A stretch of 8,309 nucleotides of DNA from Bacteroidales bacterium UBA2632 (GTDB taxonomy: Bacteria; Bacteroidota; Bacteroidia; Bacteroidales; Dysgonomonadaceae). Below, one piece after another: positions 1 through 6,327 of this stretch (positions are counted from its first letter, which is position 1; every line of letters starts with the position of its first letter). Below the pieces are notes generated by a model. It ran no database searches. It had not been told where the DNA came from and worked only from the letters and a program-made list of their open reading frames with translations. The stretch is taken from NCBI GenBank assembly GCA_002359825.1, contig DENY01000086.1, forward strand, positions 3,980 to 12,288. The letters are read 5' to 3'. Made by a program: the position numbers and the translations under genes.

Positions 1-285
1 CGTGCCGCTGTTACTAATGCTGATGGGAATGATACATCAGATACTTCACCTACCTTTAAAAATATGGAGGAGGGTGCGTCAACGCTTTCAAAAGAAGATG
101 CAGGACGTTTGGCTCAGCGCCAGATGAAGTTTATTCAAAACTTGCAAGCTGCGCTCATCCGTATCGAAAATAAAACATATGGTGTATGTCGCGAAACAGG
201 TATGCTAATACCTAAAGAACGTTTAAGAGCAGTCCCTCACGCAACACTTAGTATTGAAGCAAAAGAAGGTCAAACAAGAAGATAG
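1..285 (+). CDS. TraR/DksA-family transcriptional regulator, 5' end missing
   Basis: This is the last 94 codons of a DksA-like protein. The frame is open to the first base of the window, so the start lies outside; family members of this type in Bacteroidetes are about 125 residues, so roughly 30 are missing. DksA proteins bind in the secondary channel of RNA polymerase and tune transcription, often with ppGpp. A helical segment (visible residues about 22-57) leads into the zinc-finger region, beginning YGVCRETG. Aligned with E. coli DksA, only the first of four zinc cysteines remains (visible residue 63); the others are Thr66, Ser84 and Ala87. The spacing between these positions is exactly kept, so the fold is probably preserved without zinc. 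The upstream DTSDTS (visible residues 11-16) resembles the DksA tip motif DxxDxA, but lies 9 residues too far from the finger, so that match is tentative. An internal ATG at 64 is not the start, because family-like sequence continues before it. lspA follows after 25 nt. Confidence 0.88.
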   Translation, partial: RAAVTNADGNDTSDTSPTFKNMEEGASTLSKEDAGRLAQRQMKFIQNLQAALIRIENKTYGVCRETGMLIPKERLRAVPHATLSIEAKEGQTRR

Positions 286-310
286 ATATTATCAGAACTT
301 TTAGAAACTT

Positions 311-967
311 ATGAGAGAAAAAATCCCTAAGGGACTTGTTGCTGTTCTTGTAATAATTTTGATTTTGTTGTTAGACCAAATTTCTAAGATTTGGGTCAAG
401 ACAAACATGGCCTTATATGATTCAATTGAGATAACAAAGTGGTTTAAAATCTATTTTGTTGAAAATAATGGTATGGCTTTTGGTATTGAAGCTATAGGCA
501 AAATATTCCTTTCCATATTTAGAATTATAGCAGTTGTTTTTATTGGAATATATCTGGCTAAAATAATAAGAAAAGATTACAAGCTTGGATTTATCATTTG
601 TATATCTATGGTTTTGGCGGGTGCTTTTGGCAATATTCTCGATAGTGTATTTTATGGTGAGATATTCACTGCGAGTTATCCTGGTCATGTAGCACAATTT
701 GTACCTATCGGCGAAGGATATTCATCTTGGCTTCATGGAAAAGTCGTAGATATGCTCTATTTCCCCCTCATAGAAACAACTTTACCTAATTGGGTCCCTT
801 TTTGGGGAGGAACTGAAATATTGTTTTTCCGCTTTATTTTTAATTTGGCCGATGCATCTATCTCAGTAGGAGTGGTATTGTTACTTCTGTTTTATCGAAA
901 GACATTGTCACATTCCTTGCAAACAGAGAAAGATAAACAAAAGGCAATAAGCAAAATGAATGGATAA
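311..967 (+). CDS. lspA: Lipoprotein signal peptidase (signal peptidase II)
   Basis: LspA is an inner-membrane aspartyl protease that removes the signal peptide of diacylglyceryl-modified prolipoproteins just before the lipobox cysteine. The 218-residue product shows four hydrophobic segments (about 8-25, 64-86, 93-111, 176-195). Family motifs are LDQISK (Asp22), ENNGMAFG (51-58), GNILDS with catalytic Asp111, and FNLADASISVG with catalytic Asp181. The protein is longer than the 160-170 residues usual in Proteobacteria. Most of the excess lies between the two catalytic aspartates, as two hydrophilic or aromatic loops on either side of VVDML (residues 145-149); from memory this long form is common in Bacteroidetes. 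The ATG at 311 is chosen because a short N-terminal tail then leads directly into the first membrane segment. It has no Shine-Dalgarno sequence. The last 8 nt overlap the start of the next gene, a lipoprotein that LspA should process, which suggests translational coupling. Confidence 0.97.
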   Translation: MREKIPKGLVAVLVIILILLLDQISKIWVKTNMALYDSIEITKWFKIYFVENNGMAFGIEAIGKIFLSIFRIIAVVFIGIYLAKIIRKDYKLGFIICISMVLAGAFGNILDSVFYGEIFTASYPGHVAQFVPIGEGYSSWLHGKVVDMLYFPLIETTLPNWVPFWGGTEILFFRFIFNLADASISVGVVLLLLFYRKTLSHSLQTEKDKQKAISKMNG

Positions 968-1856
968 ACTATTCAAATATCTTTTTTTGTTGTTTCTTAC
1001 AATGATAGCTTTTTCTTGTCAGAATCGACCAAGTGAAGTTCTCTCACGGAAAAAGATGGAGAGCGTAATGTATGATATGTATATTGCGGAGGCAATCATT
1101 GACAATGATTATCAAAAGTTTGCCGAATCTCAAAATAAAGAAGCATTAATTGAGCAAGTCCTTGAAAAACACAAAATATCTGAAGCTCGATGGGACACTT
1201 CGCTATCGTGGTATTCTGATAATATCGATATTTATCTGCGGATAAACGATTCTGTTAAATCTCGTTTACAACGCAACCAAAGTGCAGTTGAACAATTGAG
1301 TTTGGCTGAATCATCTAAAGGATATGAAGACGAAATGAGATCTTCCGATTACATTCCTCCTCATTTCCGTATTGCGGGTATTGGCTGTAGTCGTAGCTTT
1401 AAATTTGAGCTAGACTCTACACAGCTCGCCGATCGTTTTGCAGACTCTGACAGCATTTACTTCAAATTTAAAACACTGGGAGTTTTTCCACTAGATACAT
1501 ATTCACTAAAGACTATGCTTAGAATTGAATATGCTGATACCATTATTTTTCAAGGTGAAAAGCTAGAAGAAAACAAATCATATTCTTATAATATACCTAG
1601 ACAAATAGAAAAGGATACTATAGTTTCCTTGAATGGATTTATAAATTTAAGCGGTAATTTCCCACCTATACCTATCCAAATTTATGAGATATCTTTAGGC
1701 AATATTGAAGTCAATGATTCAACACTCCTACTGAATGATTCCATGCAATTAACTAAAGATTCTACTAGATCTCTTCAAGACTCTATTCACTTAATGGATC
1801 AAGAGACCAATAGTAGGGAGTTGTTACAAAAAAATGAAAATGACAGTCTAAATTAA
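960..1856 (+). CDS. DUF4296-domain lipoprotein of unknown function
   Basis: The 298-residue protein starts with a lipoprotein signal peptide: Lys3 and Lys7, a hydrophobic core (8-18) and the lipobox AFSC with Cys20 as the acylation site. It is therefore expected to be membrane-anchored and exposed to the periplasm or beyond. Residues about 26-105 match the DUF4296 family (PF14129) as I know it: mostly helical, with the marks VLSRKKMESVMYDMYIAEA and a WYSDN segment near 84-88. Residues about 131-250 look beta-rich and are seen in other Bacteroidales members. The tail carries four 7-residue xDS repeats (252-279) and ends in a polar stretch rich in Asn, Glu and Lys. No enzymatic motif is visible, and no function is established. 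The ATG at 960 gives the signal peptide directly, so the start is secure. The gene overlaps lspA by 8 nt and both probably sit on one transcript with the DksA-like gene. Confidence 0.87.
   Translation: MDKLFKYLFLLFLTMIAFSCQNRPSEVLSRKKMESVMYDMYIAEAIIDNDYQKFAESQNKEALIEQVLEKHKISEARWDTSLSWYSDNIDIYLRINDSVKSRLQRNQSAVEQLSLAESSKGYEDEMRSSDYIPPHFRIAGIGCSRSFKFELDSTQLADRFADSDSIYFKFKTLGVFPLDTYSLKTMLRIEYADTIIFQGEKLEENKSYSYNIPRQIEKDTIVSLNGFINLSGNFPPIPIQIYEISLGNIEVNDSTLLLNDSMQLTKDSTRSLQDSIHLMDQETNSRELLQKNENDSLN
1713..1796 (+). repeat. Four tandem xDS heptapeptide repeats (21-nt period) in the lipoprotein tail
   Basis: Residues 252-279 of the lipoprotein read as four consecutive 7-residue units: NDSTLLL, NDSMQLT, KDSTRSL and QDSIHLM. 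Asp-Ser is invariant at positions 2-3 of each unit, and a leucine falls at position 6 or 7 or both. The DNA keeps a 21-nt period around gattc/gattct/gactct but has diverged elsewhere, so this is an old or selected protein repeat rather than a fresh DNA duplication. Confidence 0.7.
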
Positions 1857-1933
1857 GTTAGAAAAATACTCAAAAGGGAAATTCATAAAATTAGATTAAC
1901 TAATCATCAAATCTATAATTAATAAAAACAACG

Positions 1934-4660
1934 ATGAATAAAAAAAGAGTTTACAATTTCGGAAATGGAATTGCCGAAGGTAGAGCAGACATGAAGAGCC
2001 TGCTTGGAGGGAAAGGAGCAAACCTTGCTGAGATGAATTTAATTGGAGTACCCGTACCTCCTGGATTTACAATTACTACTGATGTGAGTGCGGAATATAA
2101 CAAATTAGGACTAGATGCTGTTATCGATCTTTTGAAAGATGAGGTTGAGAAATCTATGGAATTTGTTGAAAACCTCACTGGAACGAAATTTGGGGATAAA
2201 GAAAACCCCTGTTTAGTATCAGTTCGTTCTGGTGCTCGTGTTTCTATGCCAGGAATGATGGATACAGTTTTGAATCTTGGTTTAAATGACGACGCAGTAC
2301 AAGGAATTGCCAAGAAGTCAGGCAATGAATGGTTTGCTTGGGATTCTTATCGTAGGTTTATTCAAATGTATGGTGGTGTTGTTTTGGGTATGAAACCAGA
2401 AAACAAAGACGACAGAGATCCATTTGAAGAAATAATGGAAAAAACAAAAGATAAAAAAGGGATTGAATTGGATACTGATTTAACAGTAGAAGATTTGAAA
2501 GTTATGATAAAAGACTTCAAACAAGCTGTTAAAAAACAAACAGGACACGATTTTCCTGAATCTCCTTGGGAACAACTCTGGGGTGCTATTTGCGCTGTGT
2601 TTGATAGCTGGATGAATGATAGAGCCATCTTATACCGCAAAATGAATAATTTCCCTGACGAATGGGGCACTGCAGTAAATGTTCAAGCCATGGTATATGG
2701 CAATATGGGCAATACATCGGCTACTGGTGTTGCGTTTACGCGTGATGCTGCAACGGGAGAAGATATCTTTAATGGTGAATATTTAATTAATGCACAGGGT
2801 GAAGACGTAGTTGCAGGTGTACGTACTCCTCAAGAAATTACAATCGAAGGATCAAAAAGATGGGCGAAGTTGCAAGGTGTTGATGAAGCGACAAGAGCAG
2901 CAAAATATCCTTCTTTAGAGGAAGTGCTACCTGATTGTGCTGCCGAGTTGATTGAGACACAACAAAAGCTTGAAAATTATTTCAAAGACATGCAAGATCT
3001 TGAATTTACCATACAAGATGGTAAATTGTGGATTTTACAAACACGAAATGGCAAACGTACAGGTGCTGCAATGATAAAGATTGCAATGGACATGTATCAT
3101 CAGGGATATATCACAGAAACAGACGTGATAAAGCGTTGTGAAGCTGAAAAACTAGACGAGTTGCTGCATCCTGTATTTGATAAAAAAGCATTGGCAACTG
3201 CTGATCGTTTAACTAATGGACTACCTGCTTCTCCAGGTGCCGCAACAGGACAAATTGTATTTCATGCTGATGAAGCAGAAGAGTGGGCGAGTGAAGGAAA
3301 GCAAGTCATACTTTGTAGAGTTGAGACATCTCCCGAAGATTTGCGCGGTATGAACGTAGCAAGAGGCATTCTAACCACACGCGGAGGAATGACATCACAC
3401 GCTGCGGTAGTAGCTAGAGGAATGGGTAAATGCTGTGTGTCTGCAGCTAATAACACAACTATTGATTACAGATCTCGCACCATGAAAATAAATGGTGTTG
3501 TTCTGAACGAAGGAGATTGGATTTCATTGAATGGTACAACAGGGAACATTTATAAAGGTAAAATTAAGACGGAAGATGCCGAGATAGGCGATGACTTCAA
3601 CGAGTTGATGAGAATTGCAGATAAATATATGAAGTTAGATGTTCGCACCAATGCTGACACACCTCATGATGCAGTAACTGCGCGTAATTTTGGAGCTACC
3701 GGTATTGGCTTGTGCCGAACAGAACATATGTTCTTTGAAGATGATAAGATATTGTCGATGCGCGAAATGATTCTTGCAAAAGATGAAAATGGTCGTCGCG
3801 ATGCACTCTCAAAACTATTACCATTACAAAAGAAAGATTTTAAAGGAATTTTCTCAGCAATGAAAGATTTGCCTGTGACTGTTCGCTTGCTTGACCCACC
3901 ATTACACGAGTTTGTTCCTCACGATGAAAAGGGACAAGAAGAGATGGCCAGAGTGATGGGCGTATCTTTTGAAGAGATCAAAGAAAGAATTAATGGCTTA
4001 ATTGAATCAAACCCAATGTTGGGCTTGCGTGGTTGTCGTCTAGGTAATTTGTATCCTGAAATAACTGAAATGCAAACCCGTGCTATTATTGAAGCAGTAG
4101 TAGAATTGAAACAAGAAGGCATTACAGCAATTCCTGAGATAATGGTTCCTCTTACAGGAATACTGTATGAGTTTCTTGCACAAAAAACAATTATAGACGA
4201 AACTGCAGCAAAGGTTTTTAAAGAAAAAGGTGTAACAGTTGAATACAAAGTGGGAACAATGATTGAAATTCCTCGTGCTGCACTTACTGCATATAAAATT
4301 GCAACAGCAGCTGATTTCTTTTCATTTGGAACGAATGACTTGACTCAATTAACCTTTGGTTATAGTCGCGATGATGTTGCTAAATTCCTACCAATGTATA
4401 TCAATAAGGGATTTCTTAAACATGATCCTTTTGCGGTGCTCGATCAAAATGGAGTTGGGCAATTAGTGAAAATGGCAACTGAAGGTGGTCGCTCAGTAAA
4501 GCATGACTTAAAATGCGGTATTTGTGGAGAACATGGTGGTGAACCTTCCTCTGTGAAGTTCTGTCATCAAGTAGGTCTTAACTATGTTTCTTGTTCACCA
4601 TTCCGGGTGCCAATTGCAAGATTGGCAGCAGCACAAGCAGCTTTGGAAGATTTGAACTAA
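1934..4660 (+). CDS. ppdK: Pyruvate, phosphate dikinase
   Basis: PPDK is a cytosolic enzyme that reversibly converts ATP, pyruvate and phosphate to AMP, phosphoenolpyruvate and pyrophosphate, working in PPi-linked glycolysis or gluconeogenesis. The 908-residue protein is full length (family 870-910). The N-terminal nucleotide-binding domain covers about 1-375, with GGKGANLAEM (25-34), SVRSGARVSMPGMMDT (96-111) and LQTRNGKRTG (368-377). The swivelling phosphohistidine domain is about 425-540, with TRGGMTSHAAVVARG holding catalytic His489 and Thr487, the position of the regulatory threonine in plant PPDK. The C-terminal PEP/pyruvate barrel is about 555-908, with GLCRTEHMFF (592-601), GTNDLTQLTFG (799-809) and CGICGEHGG, where Cys864 corresponds to the catalytic cysteine. 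All key residues are present. The ATG at 1934 follows an A-rich leader and starts the typical KKRVYNFG N terminus. No PPDK regulatory protein gene is in view. The gene lies 77 nt after the lipoprotein gene and ends before a hairpin terminator. Confidence 0.98.
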   Translation: MNKKRVYNFGNGIAEGRADMKSLLGGKGANLAEMNLIGVPVPPGFTITTDVSAEYNKLGLDAVIDLLKDEVEKSMEFVENLTGTKFGDKENPCLVSVRSGARVSMPGMMDTVLNLGLNDDAVQGIAKKSGNEWFAWDSYRRFIQMYGGVVLGMKPENKDDRDPFEEIMEKTKDKKGIELDTDLTVEDLKVMIKDFKQAVKKQTGHDFPESPWEQLWGAICAVFDSWMNDRAILYRKMNNFPDEWGTAVNVQAMVYGNMGNTSATGVAFTRDAATGEDIFNGEYLINAQGEDVVAGVRTPQEITIEGSKRWAKLQGVDEATRAAKYPSLEEVLPDCAAELIETQQKLENYFKDMQDLEFTIQDGKLWILQTRNGKRTGAAMIKIAMDMYHQGYITETDVIKRCEAEKLDELLHPVFDKKALATADRLTNGLPASPGAATGQIVFHADEAEEWASEGKQVILCRVETSPEDLRGMNVARGILTTRGGMTSHAAVVARGMGKCCVSAANNTTIDYRSRTMKINGVVLNEGDWISLNGTTGNIYKGKIKTEDAEIGDDFNELMRIADKYMKLDVRTNADTPHDAVTARNFGATGIGLCRTEHMFFEDDKILSMREMILAKDENGRRDALSKLLPLQKKDFKGIFSAMKDLPVTVRLLDPPLHEFVPHDEKGQEEMARVMGVSFEEIKERINGLIESNPMLGLRGCRLGNLYPEITEMQTRAIIEAVVELKQEGITAIPEIMVPLTGILYEFLAQKTIIDETAAKVFKEKGVTVEYKVGTMIEIPRAALTAYKIATAADFFSFGTNDLTQLTFGYSRDDVAKFLPMYINKGFLKHDPFAVLDQNGVGQLVKMATEGGRSVKHDLKCGICGEHGGEPSSVKFCHQVGLNYVSCSPFRVPIARLAAAQAALEDLN

Positions 4661-4685
4661 AGAGAAAATGCAAGTCTAAATTTAA

Positions 4686-4720
4686 AAAAAAGTGGGAACC
4701 TACAAGGTTTCCACTTTTTT
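4686..4720. terminator. Bidirectional rho-independent terminator between ppdK and creD
   Basis: The arms AAAAAAGTGGGAACC (4686-4700) and GGTTTCCACTTTTTT (4706-4720) pair over 15 positions with a single G-U wobble (on the + transcript) around the 5-nt loop TACAA. The A run on one side and T run on the other supply a U tract for transcripts in both directions. It lies 25 nt after the ppdK stop and 57 nt beyond the end of the convergent creD gene, as expected for a shared terminator. Confidence 0.92.
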
Positions 4721-4777
4721 CATATCTAAGAGGCAGTTGTTATTCTACATTTTAATATATTGCTTTTAATAATGTTT

Positions 4778-6211
4778 TTATAGCTCCAGCTTTTTTGAGA
4801 AATACATAATAACAGCCAAAATACAGAACAATCCGATGCTTCCAACAAGCAAAGCATAACTCTCCATTTGTATCAAGATAAATACAAAGAGATACAGAAA
4901 CGTTAGCAATGCACCAATAAACAATCCCAAGTTTCTATTTTTAAGAATGCTCGACATATGTACAACAATTAAGACAGTAGTCATTATTGCTGCAACAATA
5001 TAGGCTAAATTAAAGCCCCATATCTCCGATAAGGATAAAAGGAGAGAGTAGAACAATACCAAAGCCAATCCTATTAATAAATATTGAAAGGGGTTTACAG
5101 CTTTCTTTTTCAACACTTCTATAAAAAACACAACAACAAACGTAAGCAATATGATAAGAATAGCATATTTTGCACTGCGTTCATTTTGTTGATATTGGTC
5201 GACAGATTGGATAAACTTGACTCCAAAAGCCGAAGTAGCCATTTGATTAATGGCAGTTGCATTTTCTGCATTTACGGTTTGTCCAAAGCTCCTATTCAAG
5301 TCAATTATTTTCCAATTAGCTGTAAATCCTTCGTCTGTTACATTATGATTTGCAGGAAGAAAATCACCACCAAAACTGGGTGTTGGCCAATCAGACTCTA
5401 CTTTTGCAGTAGTTGTTTTTCCAATTGGAACTATGAATAATCCTTGCGAACCATTTAGATACAAATTGATAGTAAATGGAAGAGTTCCTTGTGCCAAGTC
5501 TTTCATTGCTATTGAATCGATTTTTACATTCAGACCAGCACTGAATATTCCAGTCGAAAGATTGGGTGAGGTAACTTGTAAATCTCTTTCATAAAAGGAC
5601 TTACCTCCAATGGGATCAGTATCTGTGTGCAAGTTTTCAACTGGGATTCCAGGCTCAAAATCATAATTTTGCGCACCTAACTGCATTACCACTCCTTCCC
5701 TAATTCCTTTCAAATCGGATATACCCATTATCACACGAGCCTGATTCAATTGCATGTCTTCTGGTTTTATTCCAGTTTTCGCAATTTCATCCATGTTTAA
5801 AGTGCCTGTCAATAGCAATTCAGAACTATAGAGAGATACATCATAAATGCCCCGCTTACGCTTTTCTACTTTAGCATCCACCGTCACATTCATTTCGTTG
5901 GGAAGAAGCAGTAAGTTTTTACGTACAAGCTCTTGTTTGTCTTTCTGTTTAATTTCCTGAGTGTATGGAATTACTATGCAAGGACCCGTAATAATTTGTT
6001 CGCCACTCCATTTTGAAGTTATTTCTAGCTCTGCATTTCTTTTCGTATCCAGTCGCTCATAGATAAGGCTGCTTATCATGCTTAATGGAATAAGCAACAA
6101 AAGTGTTAGTATTCCTACAACTATTACTTTTAGAGTAGTTGTATGTCGAGACACAAAACCTTTCCTGGGTGTTGGAGGTGTATTAGTATTATTCTTTTCA
6201 AACTCTTCCAT
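4778..6211 (-). CDS. creD: CreD-family inner-membrane protein
   Basis: The 477-residue product is recognisable as CreD (PF06123). In E. coli creD is the main output of the CreBC two-component system and its overexpression gives colicin E2 tolerance; in some other bacteria it is tied to envelope stress and beta-lactam response. Its biochemical role is unknown. The layout is a short polar N-terminal tail, one membrane segment (about 28-50), a large periplasmic domain (about 51-346) and five further membrane segments (about 348-366, 374-394, 401-420, 428-448, 451-470). Family signatures include the GPCIVIPY segment (76-83), GGDFLP (281-286), LNRSFGQ (305-311), SVDQYQQNERSAKYA (336-350) and LFYSLLLSLSE (386-396). 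The start at 6211 gives the usual cytoplasmic tail. Neither creB, creC nor a winged-helix regulator is adjacent; the gene upstream is an aspartate kinase. The 116-nt leader shows no clear Bacteroidetes promoter motif, so either read-through or an unrecognised promoter is possible. Confidence 0.95.
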   Translation of the reverse strand: MEEFEKNNTNTPPTPRKGFVSRHTTTLKVIVVGILTLLLLIPLSMISSLIYERLDTKRNAELEITSKWSGEQIITGPCIVIPYTQEIKQKDKQELVRKNLLLLPNEMNVTVDAKVEKRKRGIYDVSLYSSELLLTGTLNMDEIAKTGIKPEDMQLNQARVIMGISDLKGIREGVVMQLGAQNYDFEPGIPVENLHTDTDPIGGKSFYERDLQVTSPNLSTGIFSAGLNVKIDSIAMKDLAQGTLPFTINLYLNGSQGLFIVPIGKTTTAKVESDWPTPSFGGDFLPANHNVTDEGFTANWKIIDLNRSFGQTVNAENATAINQMATSAFGVKFIQSVDQYQQNERSAKYAILIILLTFVVVFFIEVLKKKAVNPFQYLLIGLALVLFYSLLLSLSEIWGFNLAYIVAAIMTTVLIVVHMSSILKNRNLGLFIGALLTFLYLFVFILIQMESYALLVGSIGLFCILAVIMYFSKKLEL

Positions 6212-6327
6212 AAGAAATTAATTTGTTGTAAGTTATAAGAGTGGCGTATGTTTTTAAATTTGATAGAATAGAAACAATCAAAGCACTCTTTTGTTATTTG
6301 AATAAGATACTGACACAAATTCAAGTG

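Noticed and set aside
64..66. ATG as the start of the DksA-like gene
   Set aside because: The frame is open upstream and the preceding residues continue the family's sequence, so this is an internal methionine.
1914..1919. TATAAT as a -10 promoter box for ppdK
   Set aside because: It lies only 14 nt before the start codon, has no matching -35 element, and does not fit the Bacteroidetes TAnnTTTG type; likely chance in AT-rich DNA.
6215..6224. Palindrome AAATTAATTT just before creD
   Set aside because: Short pure A/T palindromes are expected by chance at this base composition, and it lies directly before the start codon with no other support.
6130..6324. A 64-codon frame on the - strand spanning the creD leader
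   Set aside because: Most of it overlaps creD in another frame, and the translation has no recognisable motif; treated as a shadow frame.
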